DNA from: Hominenteromicrobium mulieris
GTDB lineage: Bacteria > Bacillota > Clostridia > Oscillospirales > Acutalibacteraceae
Reading direction: 5' to 3'
Assembly (NCBI GenBank): GCA_021029595.1
Contig: JAJJOY010000009.1
Span: 1 to 64,000 of the forward strand
DNA length: 64,000 bases
Part shown: piece after piece, positions 41,272-50,229 of the stretch
Layout: every line of letters begins with the position of its first letter
Numbering within the stretch: the first letter of the stretch is position 1
Translations under genes and position numbers: made by a program
The notes under the pieces: model-generated
Database searches by the model: none
What the model saw: the letters and a program-made list of their open reading frames with translations, nothing else
Told to the model about the DNA's origin: nothing

Positions 41272-41603
41272 AAACACAAAGATTTTGTTTGTTATCCGGT
41301 ACAAGTAAGCTCCCATATACTTGCACCACGAGGTGGTAATTTGGCGCACAGAGAATTTATCTATATCGGTGAACCGCTTCCAAAATTGGATGAAAAGGAG
41401 CATGCAGCTTTCTTTCTGAACTTGCAGAAAGGCATCCTTCTCTCCCTAAAGCAGCGAAATCTGCTGACACCCGCTCAATACCAAGAGTGTTTAGCCGAAT
41501 TGGAAAAAAGAGAAAGCAAAAATCAAATCTGTAATACCATAAAACAGAAACATTCCTTGTGAAAGAAAATTTCACCGATTTTTACACGAATATTTAACTG
41601 CCA
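41228..41603 (+). repeat. Long direct repeat, copy B
   Basis: Same orientation as copy A at 19140-19521. The two copies flank about 22 kb, so homologous recombination between them would delete the intervening DNA. Confidence 0.85.
41341..41562 (+). CDS. Small recombinase-associated protein (copy B)
   Basis: 73 residues with a TTG start after GAGGTGG. It differs from copy A at a few positions (E for K near 13, E for G near 53, C for R near 61). It lies 205 bases upstream of the recombinase. The helical C-terminal part (LTPAQYQECLAELEKRES) resembles SHOCT-type helices. Function unknown. Confidence 0.6.
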   Translation: MAHREFIYIGEPLPKLDEKEHAAFFLNLQKGILLSLKQRNLLTPAQYQECLAELEKRESKNQICNTIKQKHSL

Positions 41604-41767
41604 ACAGCATTCTCTAATGTGATCGAGAAAATTAACAACTTCAGGGGGCGGGATTGTGGAAAGCTCTCCGGAACAAACTGTAAAAACAAATTTGCACATT
41701 CGACAAACCAATTTTCGCTTTCTATAATAATAGGCACAGAAACATTCACTGTAAAAGGAGGACTTAT

Positions 41768-43447
41768 ATGAACCGATATGAACGCATGAATCAAGAGCGA
41801 AAAATAGTCGATATGCGAAAGCGTGTGGCTGCCTATTGCCGCGTTTCCACCGACCACGAAGATCAGGCAAATTCCTTTGAGAGCCAGCAGCGGTATTTCA
41901 GGCAATATATTGAGCGCAACCCCGATTGGGAGCTTTACGAGATTTTCGCAGACGAAGGCATCTCCGGCACCAACACCAAAAAGCGCAGCGAATTCAAGCG
42001 CATGATCGCCTGCGCCAAAGAGGGCGATTTCGATTTGATCATCACGAAAGAGATTTCCCGTTTTGCGAGAAATACGCTCGACAGCATCTATTACACGCGT
42101 GACCTCAAAAAGCACGGCGTCGGCGTGATTTTTATGAACGACAACATCAACACCTTAGACGGAGATGCAGAGCTTCGCTTGGCAATCATGTCTTCCATTG
42201 CGCAGGAGGAAAGCCGTAAGACGTCCGAACGTGTGAAGTGGGGGCAAAAACGCCAGATGGAACAAGGCGTTGTGTTCGGCAGAAGCATGTTGGGCTACGA
42301 TGTTAAAGACGGCAAAATGACGGTAAATGAAGACGGCGCCAAAATCGTGCGGCTTATCTTCCATAAGTTTGCAAACGAAAACAAGGGCACACACGTCATC
42401 GCACGCGAGCTTCGCGAAGCAGGCATCACGCCTATGCGCGTCAAAGAGTGGAGCAACACCGTCATTTTGCGCGTGATCCGCAACGAAAAGTATTGCGGCG
42501 ACCTCGTGCAAAAGAAAACTTTCACGCCGGATTTTCTCTCTCACGAAAAGAAATATAACCGCGGCGAAGAAGAATTTGTCATCATCAAAGACCACCACGA
42601 ACCCATCGTTTCCCGAGAGCTTTTTGAGAAAGCCAATCGTATTTTAGATGAAAAATCCCTAACGCAGGAAGGCAAGGCAAAGCACAGCAACCGTTATCCG
42701 TTCTCCGGCAAAATCAAGTGCGGCTGCTGCGGCTCCAGCTATGTGGCAAGATATAAAAATCGAAATAACGGAACCCGCTACAAAGCATGGCGATGCTACA
42801 AGTCCGCTACACAAGGCAGCCCGCACACCGATAAAGCCGGGAATCCGCTTGGCTGCTCAAATCCAAGCATCCGCAATGAAGATGCCGTTCATATCATGTA
42901 CCTCGTGACCCGCAGCCTGCAATTAGAGGAAAAGAAAATCACCGCTAATTTGCTTTCGGTCATTCAATCCGTGCTTTCCGTAAACACCGACTATTCGCAT
43001 ATTGAAAAACTCAAAGAGCAAATTCAATCCGTCGAAGATAAGCGCACGCAGCTGATCGACCTGTGCATATCCGGCGCGATCACCAAGCAGGAATTCATCA
43101 CGAAACGCGAAGCCTGCGATAAGGAGATCTCCGAGCTGCAAGATACGATCAGCGGCATAGACCAGCAGCACCTCCTCGCCGATCAGCAGGAAAGCGTGAT
43201 GAAAGAAATCACCGCTGCCATTCATGAAATCGTCAGCGGTGTGGAATATGAAGATGCGTTTTATTCGCAGATTTTAGAAAAAATGGTGGTTCAAAGTAAG
43301 GATACCGTCGATGTTTACCTGAATTTGCTCCCGATTAAGTGGAGTTACGCCGTCGCAAAGGCCTCAAAAGGCGTTTTAGACCCCAAAAGCGGCATTTCTG
43401 AAACAGAGATACCGATATCCGTCAATATCGCCCGAAGCTCCGGGTAG
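41768..43447 (+). CDS. Large serine recombinase ending in cotJC
   Basis: 559 residues; AAAAGGAGG before ATG 41768. Catalytic domain: RVAAYCRVSTDHEDQANSFESQQ (Ser27), then ISRFARN. A recombinase domain follows (190-300), a zinc ribbon near 316-365 (IKCGCCGSS...GNPLGC), and a coiled coil (385-480). The last about 11 residues (PISVNIARSSG) are encoded by antisense cotJC, so the recombinase gene crosses the junction. Excision would change its C-terminus. Recombinases placed like this in sporulation genes can act as developmental excision enzymes, as SpoIVCA does for skin in Bacillus. Confidence 0.92.
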   Translation: MNRYERMNQERKIVDMRKRVAAYCRVSTDHEDQANSFESQQRYFRQYIERNPDWELYEIFADEGISGTNTKKRSEFKRMIACAKEGDFDLIITKEISRFARNTLDSIYYTRDLKKHGVGVIFMNDNINTLDGDAELRLAIMSSIAQEESRKTSERVKWGQKRQMEQGVVFGRSMLGYDVKDGKMTVNEDGAKIVRLIFHKFANENKGTHVIARELREAGITPMRVKEWSNTVILRVIRNEKYCGDLVQKKTFTPDFLSHEKKYNRGEEEFVIIKDHHEPIVSRELFEKANRILDEKSLTQEGKAKHSNRYPFSGKIKCGCCGSSYVARYKNRNNGTRYKAWRCYKSATQGSPHTDKAGNPLGCSNPSIRNEDAVHIMYLVTRSLQLEEKKITANLLSVIQSVLSVNTDYSHIEKLKEQIQSVEDKRTQLIDLCISGAITKQEFITKREACDKEISELQDTISGIDQQHLLADQQESVMKEITAAIHEIVSGVEYEDAFYSQILEKMVVQSKDTVDVYLNLLPIKWSYAVAKASKGVLDPKSGISETEIPISVNIARSSG

Positions 43448-43596
43448 GGCATGGAGTAGCGCTGGCTGAGGTAGCGCAGGGAAGCGCCTAATTCTCCGTG
43501 AGGGCCGCCGTATTGGCTTATGATGAGCTTTGCGAGCGCGGGGTTCGGGTTTTTGATGCGTACGGGGTACTGCAGCTTTTTCTCATAAATCCACAT
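43411..43596 (-). pseudogene. cotJC: Spore coat protein CotJC, first 62 codons
   Basis: From ATG 43596: MWIYEKKLQYPVRIKNPNPA, LAKLIISQYGGPHGELGASL, RYLSQRYSMPYPELRAILTDIG. This is the N-terminus of CotJC, a manganese-catalase-like coat protein. The normal continuation (TEELAHLE..., with metal ligands) is replaced by recombinase-module DNA at 43411. The ATG overlaps the cotJB stop (TAATG). The C-terminal part is not found elsewhere in the window. Confidence 0.9.
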
Positions 43597-43850
43597 TACT
43601 CGTTCGCCTCCGTTTCCCACGGCCACGGGTCGCTGATCCACGCCCAGCGGCTCGTTGCGCGCGAAGTCTCGTTTAAGGGGCCGTACGCTTTTTCGTACTC
43701 GACCGTAAGCTTATCGTATTCCTCGCGGTAAGCAGCAAGCTTTTTCGCCGCTTCTTTGCAATACGGATGCGAATCCAGATACAAATGCAGCTCCCACATC
43801 GCGAACTGCACGGCGGAAATGTGCCGCCTTAAACGCTGCTGTTCGTTCAC
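43596..43850 (-). CDS. cotJB: Spore coat protein CotJB
   Basis: 84 residues: MNEQQRLRRHISAVQFAMWELHLYLDSHP then KKLAAYREEYDKLTVEYEKAYGPLN and WAWISDPWPWE, the conserved CotJB signature. It is part of the inner spore coat assembled in the mother cell. Overlaps cotJA by 4 bases and cotJC by 3 bases, so the three genes formed a cotJABC operon. Its presence indicates that the organism belongs to a spore-forming lineage. Confidence 0.92.
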   Translation of the reverse strand: MNEQQRLRRHISAVQFAMWELHLYLDSHPYCKEAAKKLAAYREEYDKLTVEYEKAYGPLNETSRATSRWAWISDPWPWETEANE

Positions 43851-44044
43851 CGCGGCTCACCCCGCCTTCCGTAAAACGGTTTATTCAAAACCGGGAACAG
43901 TGTACCGTCATCGAGCGCGCGCGCCGGCTCGTAGGTTTCGCTCCACTGCTGAAACGGCACGTAGGCTATGCCGGGCACAGGGTCCTCGGGCAGCGGCGTA
44001 CAGGTGGTGCGGCAGCCGCGCAGCATGGTGTTTTCATCTGCCAT
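43847..44044 (-). CDS. cotJA: Spore coat-associated protein CotJA
   Basis: 65 residues with the Pro/Cys-rich CotJA pattern GCRTTCTPLPEDPVPGIAYVPFQQW and ...FPVLNKPFYG. Ribosome-binding site AAGGAGAC precedes the ATG. First gene of the cotJ operon. In Bacillus the operon is transcribed by sigma-E in the mother cell; no clear sigma-E promoter could be picked out here. Confidence 0.9.
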   Translation of the reverse strand: MADENTMLRGCRTTCTPLPEDPVPGIAYVPFQQWSETYEPARALDDGTLFPVLNKPFYGRRGEPR

Positions 44045-44122
44045 GTGCTGTGTCTCCTTTCAAACTATACTTGCAAGACAAGCTTGCAGTTCATAGTATG
44101 AAAACGGAGCGCAGCGTGTGCA

Positions 44123-45211
44123 TCATGCGCCGTGGCGCGGACCGGACTTTTCCCCCTTCTTTTCGGAAACACGCTGCCACAAAACGGCGAGCATAAAGCC
44201 AAACGCCACCGCAAGCAGCACGATGGCGGCCGTAACAAGACGGTCTGTCTGTGCCGCACGGGCGTTTTTCTCCGCTTCCGTCTGGGTCAGATCCGCGTCG
44301 CGCGCTTCTCCTGTCACAACGGTTGTTTCGGCCGGTGCTTCTTCTACATTGGCTTCGGCGGCTTCACTTTCTGCAGGCTTTTCACTGCTTGCCGCGTCTT
44401 TTCCCTTTGCGGCGGACGACGTGCCCGTCTTTCCTGTCACCGCCGTCACGGGTTTTTTCTCACGCGTGACGGCCACGGTGTACACTGCCGTTTCGCCACT
44501 TTCGGGCGTCACGGTGAATTCAAAATCGACTGTACTGCCGCCCGCGCCGAGATTTTTGCGGTTCACGCGCACAGCGCAGCCCTCTGTCGGCTGGGCGTCG
44601 AAAACGAGTGACGTGACGGAAAACGGCACCGAGAGCGAATATTGGAACATCTCCGGGTCAAAACTCGGGGAAAGCGTGCCCGTCGGCGGGATGAGCGAAA
44701 GCAGTGCCGCGCCGATCTCCGGCTCTTTCACGTAAGTGAACGTCTTTTCCGTCGTCTGCACCGTATCTATTAGTTCTTGCCCCACAGCATTCGCCGCATC
44801 GGTCACGGAAAAGCTGACCGTCACCGCATCAAACTCCGCGCCGCGCTCCGTGCGGAACACCAGCGTGAACGGCTCCGTGAGTACGCCGCCGTCCTTCGCC
44901 GTGTAAACGAGCGCAAAACGTCCGTCCTGCTGCGAGGTATACACGTGGCGCGATTTCACACTTTCCGGCAACTCGGCCTTCGCATTGGCTATGACTTCCG
45001 CGTCAAAATCCGCAAACAACACGAACGCGCCGATGTCCCCGCGCGCCGGCGTGCAGGTCACGGCGAACGATCCGCCGGGACGCACCTCTTCTGCCTGTGC
45101 TGCGAATGCGAACAGCGGCTCCATCTCTTCTGCCATGGCCGAAACACCCGGCGCAAAAAGAAACAGGAGCGCGCACAGAAGAAACCACGCGCCAAAGTCG
45201 TGCTTCTTCAT
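44123..45211 (-). CDS. Exported protein with cohesin-like and cadherin-like beta-sandwich domains
   Basis: 362 residues from ATG 45211 (AGGAGGTG upstream). Signal peptide FLLCALLFLFAPGVSAMAE. A cohesin-like domain spans about 40-150 (VRPGGSFAVTCTPARGDIGAFVLFADFDAEV). A cadherin-like beta sandwich spans 180-265 (LLSLIPPTGTLSPSFDPEMFQYSLSV...VAVTR). A Glu/Ala/Thr linker, one membrane helix (LVTAAIVLLAVAFGFMLAVLW) and a basic tail follow. It is anchored by the C-terminal helix rather than by LPXTG. Likely a surface protein that binds partner domains; partner unknown. Confidence 0.75.
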   Translation of the reverse strand: MKKHDFGAWFLLCALLFLFAPGVSAMAEEMEPLFAFAAQAEEVRPGGSFAVTCTPARGDIGAFVLFADFDAEVIANAKAELPESVKSRHVYTSQQDGRFALVYTAKDGGVLTEPFTLVFRTERGAEFDAVTVSFSVTDAANAVGQELIDTVQTTEKTFTYVKEPEIGAALLSLIPPTGTLSPSFDPEMFQYSLSVPFSVTSLVFDAQPTEGCAVRVNRKNLGAGGSTVDFEFTVTPESGETAVYTVAVTREKKPVTAVTGKTGTSSAAKGKDAASSEKPAESEAAEANVEEAPAETTVVTGEARDADLTQTEAEKNARAAQTDRLVTAAIVLLAVAFGFMLAVLWQRVSEKKGEKSGPRHGA

Positions 45212-45595
45212 AGTGCACCTCCTGCAAATCATTTTTATATTGCTTTTAGTATAGAAACCGCCGAGCACACTGTCAATAAGTTGTGAACTTTAATCACTTT
45301 TTCTGTTCAAAAGTTCTATCAGCTTCTGCTCCCTTTCTGCGGGGCTGCACCCGTTTTTTTCAGTATAGCACAGCGTCATTTTCCGTGCAATGTTTTTTCA
45401 AAAGAAAAAAGTGTAGGTTTAACAATTTCGTAAAAAACGCATAACACAAAAAGCGAAAAGTACCACTATACTGATAATCGAAAAGAAAAGATGAATACAA
45501 AGAGGTGGTTCCCTTGGAACATAAAGTGAACACGATAAACGTGAAAACATGCAGCTTTTAAGACGAAAACATCACAACAAAGAGGAGAATGACTT
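45212..45595. other. Intergenic region upstream of hsp20
   Basis: A TTG-initiated 15-codon frame at about 45514-45561 (EHKVNTINVKTCSF) follows AAAGAGGTGG, possibly a leader peptide. No CIRCE or clear promoter is seen. Confidence 0.4.
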
Positions 45596-46063
45596 ATGTT
45601 TGACATGAGACCGTATCGTAACAATAATGATAGAAGAAACAACCTGAGTGCTTACAACCCGTTCCGTGAAATGGACGCGTTTGAGCGTAATTTCTTTAAC
45701 GATCCGTTCGGCAGCTGGTTCGACCACAGCGCGCTCGCATCGTTCAAGACCGACATCAAGGATAACGGCGACAGCTACACGCTGGAGGCCGACCTGCCGG
45801 GCTTTGACAAGAAGGACATCCATCTCGATGTCAACGGCGACACGCTGACCATTCACGCCGAGCGCAAGGCAGAGCAGGAAGAAAAGGACGACAAGAACAA
45901 CTACGTCCGCTGCGAGCGCTCCTTTGGCTCGTACAGCCGTCAGTTTGACCTGAGCAGCGTAGACGCCGACCACATGAAGGCGACCTACGACAACGGCGTT
46001 TTGAAGCTTGAAATGCCGAAGAAGGCCCTGCCGGACAGCGCGCGCCACATTGAAATTGAATAA
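45596..46063 (+). CDS. Hsp20/alpha-crystallin small heat-shock protein
   Basis: 155 residues, with AAGAGGAG before the ATG. A flexible N-terminus (NNNDRRNNLSAYNPFREMDAFERNFF) precedes the alpha-crystallin domain (about 48-140; FKTDIKDNGDSYTLEADLPGFDKKDIHLDV ... DNGVLKLEMPK). ATP-independent chaperone that holds unfolding proteins. The C-terminal I-X-I anchor appears as IEIE. Single-gene unit closed by a strong terminator. Confidence 0.95.
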   Translation: MFDMRPYRNNNDRRNNLSAYNPFREMDAFERNFFNDPFGSWFDHSALASFKTDIKDNGDSYTLEADLPGFDKKDIHLDVNGDTLTIHAERKAEQEEKDDKNNYVRCERSFGSYSRQFDLSSVDADHMKATYDNGVLKLEMPKKALPDSARHIEIE

Positions 46064-46097
46064 GCCTACCGTCCTTTGACGCAGAATAATATAGAAT

Positions 46098-46140
46098 GAA
46101 ACGGGGAGCCGTGCGTGTACCTTGCGCGGCTCCCCGTTTC
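46098..46140. terminator. Shared terminator of hsp20 and the kinase gene
   Basis: GAAACGGGGAGCCG pairs with CGGCTCCCCGTTTC, T-rich on the plus side. It lies between the convergent hsp20 and FGGY kinase genes. Confidence 0.85.
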
Positions 46141-46144
46141 TGTT

Positions 46145-47746
46145 TTATTTCAGCGTTTCCACTGCGGATTTCTCCACCGGCAGTGTTGCCTTATAGCGCT
46201 CCAGGAACTTCTCAAAGCCCTGCATGTCGGCTTCATCCGGCTCTGCGGTCTCGCTCTTTGCCTCGGCAAAAATGTTCTTATTGAGGTAATCCTCCAGCGT
46301 TTCGCCGTCCTCTGCGTTCACAAGGTAAGAAGCCAGCAGCGCCATGCCCCACGGGCCGCCCTCGCCCGCCGTTTCCATCACGGAGACCGGCGTATGCAGC
46401 GCACCTGCCATCAGCTTTTGACCCACACCCTTCGCCTTGAAGAACCCGCCGTGGCCAAGCAGCGAATCAACCTCCGCGTGCTCCTTTTCAATCAGAATAT
46501 CCATGCCGATTTTCAATGTCGCCATCGCGGAGTAAAGCTGCGTGCGCGCAAAGTTCTGGAACGTGAACGCGCTGTCCGGCAGGCGCATAAACAGCGGTCT
46601 GCCCTCCTCCATGCCGGTGATCGGCTCGCCGGAGAAGTAGTTGCACGAAACGAGCCCGCCGCAATCGGCGTCGCCCTTTAAAGCCTCAAAGAACATCGTA
46701 TCAAGCGCCTGCGGCATGGAGCACTTCGCGCCGATGAGCTCCGCAAACGACTTAAACAGCCCCGCCCACGCGTTGATGTCGGACGTGCAGTTGTTGCAAT
46801 GCACCATCGCAACGGGCTTGCCGGTCGGCGTCGTCACCATGTCGATCTCCGTATGTACTTTAGAAAGTGCCTTTTCGAGCACGATCATCGCAAAAACAGA
46901 CGTGCCTGCGGAGATATTGCCCGTGCGCACACGGACGCTGTTTGTTGCCGTCATGCCCGTGCCGGCGTCACCTTCCGGCGGGCACAGCGGCGCACCGGGC
47001 TTTAAGGTGCCGGTGGGGTCAAGCAAAAGCGCACCCGCGTCGGTCAGCTCGCCCGCGTCCTCGCCCGCAAGGCGAATCTGCGGCAGAATGTCGCGCAGCC
47101 GCCACGGCAGGTTGTGCTCCTTGTGCAGAATATCAAACGTGTCCATCATGCCGGAATCGTACACGTTGTGCTCGCTGTCAATGGGGAACATGCCGGAGGC
47201 ATCGCCGATGCCGAGCACCTTCTCACCCGTCAGCTTCCAGTGCACATAGCCCGCAAGCGTCGTGATGAACGCAATGTCCTTCACATGCGGCTCGTTGTTT
47301 AAAATCGCCTGATGCAGATGTGCAATGCTCCAGCGCTGCGGAATGTTGAAGCCAAAGCGCGACGTAAGGTCGGCAGCGGCCTCCTCCGTCATGGTATTGC
47401 GCCATGTGCGGAACGGCACAAGCAGCTCGCCCTCGCGGTCAAACGCCAAATAGCCGTGCATCATCGCGGAAAACCCCAGCGCCTTCAAATGCGTAATCTT
47501 CTCGCCGTATTTCTCCTCTACCGATGCCGCAAGGTTCTTGTAGCTCTCCTGAATGCCGTGCCAAACGTCGTCCATGTGGTACGTCCACACACCTTGCTCC
47601 AAGCGGTTTTCCCAGTCATAGCTGCCGGAAGCCAGCACCTCGCCGTGCGGCCCGATGAGCACCGCCTTGATGCGTGTAGAGCCAAGCTCCAAACCGAATA
47701 CCGCTTCGCCCCCGCGGATCAGCGCGGCAGTCTCGTTGCGTTCCAT
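46145..47746 (-). CDS. FGGY-family carbohydrate kinase
   Basis: 533 residues from ATG 47746 (AAAGGACG upstream). Domain I starts with [18 protein letters not shown] (phosphate-1 loop). The middle has [10 protein letters not shown], and the second domain ends with [24 protein letters not shown] and [13 protein letters not shown]. It transfers phosphate from ATP to a sugar, probably a pentose, in the xylulokinase/ribulokinase-like group. Substrate cannot be read from the sequence. No sugar transporter lies next to it. Confidence 0.85.
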   Translation of the reverse strand: MERNETAALIRGGEAVFGLELGSTRIKAVLIGPHGEVLASGSYDWENRLEQGVWTYHMDDVWHGIQESYKNLAASVEEKYGEKITHLKALGFSAMMHGYLAFDREGELLVPFRTWRNTMTEEAAADLTSRFGFNIPQRWSIAHLHQAILNNEPHVKDIAFITTLAGYVHWKLTGEKVLGIGDASGMFPIDSEHNVYDSGMMDTFDILHKEHNLPWRLRDILPQIRLAGEDAGELTDAGALLLDPTGTLKPGAPLCPPEGDAGTGMTATNSVRVRTGNISAGTSVFAMIVLEKALSKVHTEIDMVTTPTGKPVAMVHCNNCTSDINAWAGLFKSFAELIGAKCSMPQALDTMFFEALKGDADCGGLVSCNYFSGEPITGMEEGRPLFMRLPDSAFTFQNFARTQLYSAMATLKIGMDILIEKEHAEVDSLLGHGGFFKAKGVGQKLMAGALHTPVSVMETAGEGGPWGMALLASYLVNAEDGETLEDYLNKNIFAEAKSETAEPDEADMQGFEKFLERYKATLPVEKSAVETLK

Positions 47747-47955
47747 ATATACCCGTCCTTTCACGGCAAACCCGCCGTTTGTGTGATTTTCTCATTCCGT
47801 CACTCGTATCACTTGTACGAACAACTCTATATAATCATACCGAAAATCATCGCATTTTTCAAGAGAAAACTTTGCCGAAATTCCTCTGCGGAATTTGTAT
47901 CGTGTGTGAAACCGTTTGCTTCAAAACAAAAAATGTTCCAAAACGAACTTCCCTC

Positions 47956-47984
47956 TTGATTTTTTCCTCAATTTATATTAGAAT
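47956..47984 (+). promoter_or_regulatory. tRNA-Gly promoter
   Basis: TTGATT (47956-47961), 17 bases, TAGAAT (47979-47984), about 24 bases upstream of the tRNA. Confidence 0.65.
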
Positions 47985-48007
47985 AGATAACACAGCAAAA
48001 TGAATAC

Positions 48008-48081
48008 GCGGGCGTAGTTTAATGGTAGAACATCAGCTTCCCAAGCTGAATACGAGGGTTCGATTCCCTTCGCCCGCTCCA
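48008..48081 (+). tRNA. tRNA-Gly(CCC)
   Basis: Acceptor GCGGGCG pairs with CGCCCGC (7 bp). The anticodon stem TCAGC/GCTGA encloses loop TTCCCAA, giving anticodon CCC, read for GGG. T-arm AGGG-TTCGATT-CCCT. CCA is encoded. Isolated gene followed by a terminator at 48084-48114. Confidence 0.95.
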
Positions 48082-48083
48082 AA

Positions 48084-48114
48084 AACCACGAGTCTTTTTG
48101 ATTCGTGGTTTTTT
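48084..48114 (+). terminator. Terminator of tRNA-Gly
   Basis: AACCACGA (48084-48091) with TCGTGGTT (48103-48110), followed by a T run. Confidence 0.85.
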
Positions 48115-48313
48115 CTTTTGAAAAAAGCTTTTGCACATTTCAAAGCTTCTTCTTTTCCAAAATCGTTAGTGAATGCCGTTTCGTTTCTAAAACTATTCAT
48201 CAAAATATTTTTTGCAGAAAATGCAGCGAAAGTTTCCTTTTTCAGGGAAACTTTTGCCGTGTTTTCCTCTATAGGTAGAAAGACTTCATTTTACTTATAG
48301 AGGAGATGTAAAA

Positions 48314-49678
48314 ATGACTGAAGAGAATCGAGAATATCGCACAAGTCAAATCATGCTAAGAAACCAGTTTCATGGCAAAGACAAATTTAAGATTCCTATT
48401 ATTCCCAAAGGAAATTTCGGGGATAAAGACTTTCAAAATCTGCTGTTAATCGGCTTTGACCGCACCAACATCAGAGATGAGCATCACTTAAACCGCATGG
48501 TTCATTTCTTTTTATATGATTATAAATTTGAACGGATATGGAAAAAACCGGACTATGATATAGAAAAACTGAAACGCTACAGAGCCGTTCTATCTCCAGA
48601 TTTCAGTATCTATAGAGAGATGAACCCTTCAATGCAGCTTTATAACACTTTTAGAAACCGCTGGTGCGGCGCATATTTTGCTTCAAAAGGAATTCGGGTT
48701 ATTCCAACCGTAAGTTGGGGAGACGAAAATACCTTTGATTTCTGTTTCAAGGGCATTCCAAAGGGGAGTGTTGTGGCGGTATCCACTTACATGGTTTCTG
48801 AGCATGGCAATCACGCCGATCAAAAAGACTTTTTCCTAAAAGGTTATCGCGAAATGCTTCGGCAAATCGAACCCGAACGGATTATTTGTTACAATACCCC
48901 ATTTCCTGAAATGGAAGGCAACATCATTTTTGTAGATTATGAACTTTCTTCTTGGAAATATCAAAACCATAGCAAGTCTTCAAAATATGCAAAATATCTC
49001 ACAGGACAGTTGTCTCCTGTCAAAAGCCGTGCTATACTGATAAAAAGAGGTTATGTATTCCCCCAGCAAGAAGAAAAAGGCATGGGCAGTGCTTATGGCG
49101 GCGAATGGAAACCTAAGAAACCGGACGATGAAAGATTTATAGGTAAACCGGGAGAAATTAAAACTACCAAAGACAAAAATGGAAATCTTCGACTTACCAA
49201 AATCGGTGAAGATGGCAAAGCGGTTTCAGAACGACATTTTTCGGATCACGGTTACCCACGCCACCATTCCATACCGCACGACCACGAACTAGTCTGGGAA
49301 CACAACCATTTTCATTGGGGCGACACTAAAAATTATTGGGACGGAAATGTCCCCGAATTCAAACAATATGGAGGTAACGATATGGACACTATTTTTCCTG
49401 CTTGCAACACTCTGGAAGACGATCGTTTTGAATCTATTGCGGAATTCAAGGACTGCATAGGGCGCGGAGATGAAATTGAATTCGAATGGAAAGGCGTTCA
49501 TTTCGGAATGAGCGGCTGCCAACCGAAACCGGAGCATCGGATCATGGCCTATCTCTGGAACCAGCCGGATACCGAACAATACTTTGATACGCCGGACGAC
49601 GCGCTGGAATACATCGTTGCCGGAGACCGCCTGCGCGACATCATCACACAGATAGACGTTCTCTCGCGTGCTTTTTGA
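48314..49678 (+). CDS. DUF4417 protein with a polymorphic toxin-like tail
   Basis: 454 residues; AGAGGAG before ATG 48314. Residues about 1-245 are DUF4417 (FSIYREMNPSMQLYNTFRNRWCGAYFASKG, IPTVSWGDENTFDFCFKGIPKGSVVAVST). A linker reads GEIKTTKDKNGNLRLTKIG with DHGYPRHHSIPHDHELVWEHNHF, similar to sequences that join toxin modules in polymorphic systems. The last about 90 residues (CNTLEDDRFESIAEFKDCIGRGDEIEFEWKG...) look like a small separate domain. No neighbour immunity gene is recognised, so the role is unknown. Confidence 0.65.
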   Translation: MTEENREYRTSQIMLRNQFHGKDKFKIPIIPKGNFGDKDFQNLLLIGFDRTNIRDEHHLNRMVHFFLYDYKFERIWKKPDYDIEKLKRYRAVLSPDFSIYREMNPSMQLYNTFRNRWCGAYFASKGIRVIPTVSWGDENTFDFCFKGIPKGSVVAVSTYMVSEHGNHADQKDFFLKGYREMLRQIEPERIICYNTPFPEMEGNIIFVDYELSSWKYQNHSKSSKYAKYLTGQLSPVKSRAILIKRGYVFPQQEEKGMGSAYGGEWKPKKPDDERFIGKPGEIKTTKDKNGNLRLTKIGEDGKAVSERHFSDHGYPRHHSIPHDHELVWEHNHFHWGDTKNYWDGNVPEFKQYGGNDMDTIFPACNTLEDDRFESIAEFKDCIGRGDEIEFEWKGVHFGMSGCQPKPEHRIMAYLWNQPDTEQYFDTPDDALEYIVAGDRLRDIITQIDVLSRAF

Positions 49679-49725
49679 TTAACCAAGCGAAATATTCCGA
49701 AGCTCAACCCAAAACCAATCATACA

Positions 49726-49760
49726 AAAAGCTCCCGCAAGTTTTCTCCGCGGGAGCTTTT
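49726..49760. terminator. Terminator between DUF4417 and HD genes
   Basis: AAAAGCTCCCGC (49726-49737) pairs with GCGGGAGCTTTT (49749-49760). Serves the convergent genes. Confidence 0.85.
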
Positions 49761-49767
49761 GCTATTA

Positions 49768-50229
49768 TCACTTATTCTCTTTTTTCCGCTGCAAAACGGT
49801 CTCGCGCAGCGCGCAATATTTATCGGCAAGGCACAAAACAGCCGTTTCTTTGAACCGCGGCGGGGCGGGATTTAACGGAAACATGTGCTTTTTGATCATG
49901 TCTCGCTCCGTGTCATTCAGCTCAAAGTCGCGGTCGGCATTGCGCAGGGCCGTTCTGGCGTGCCGAAACCCGTGCAGCCTGTGCGCGGGATCGGGCGTGT
50001 GCCAATCGTAGAGGAAATAATCGTGCAGCAAAGCGCCGCGCACAAGAGCGCGCTGGTTCACTTTTAGGTGCAGCCGATGCACAAGCCACAGGCACACAAG
50101 CGCCACGCACACGGAGTGCTCAAACACGCTCACAGACCCGTGCTGCATGTTCTCTTTTGCAATCTGCATACCCGGGGATTTCAAAATATCACCGCCGTGC
50201 AAAAACAGCGTGCGCAAAGTGGGGCGCAT
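49768..50229 (-). CDS. HD-domain phosphohydrolase
   Basis: 153 residues. Metal-binding residues are in FEHSVCVALVCLWL (His), RGALLHDYFLYDWH (His-Asp pair) and ..LADKYCAL (Asp). The layout fits small HD-superfamily hydrolases acting on nucleotides or phosphates. Its start overlaps the NUDIX stop (TGATG), so the two are translationally coupled, suggesting a shared role in nucleotide housekeeping. Confidence 0.85.
   Translation of the reverse strand: MRPTLRTLFLHGGDILKSPGMQIAKENMQHGSVSVFEHSVCVALVCLWLVHRLHLKVNQRALVRGALLHDYFLYDWHTPDPAHRLHGFRHARTALRNADRDFELNDTERDMIKKHMFPLNPAPPRFKETAVLCLADKYCALRETVLQRKKENK

Larger units (their letters stand above)
41107..43412 (+). mobile_element. Serine-recombinase module ending inside cotJC
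   Basis: Order: mazF tail, small ORF, large serine recombinase. The right boundary lies at 43411-43413, where the cotJC homology begins. The left boundary is not visible; mazF itself is truncated. A shorter copy lies at 19140-19521. Confidence 0.65.
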
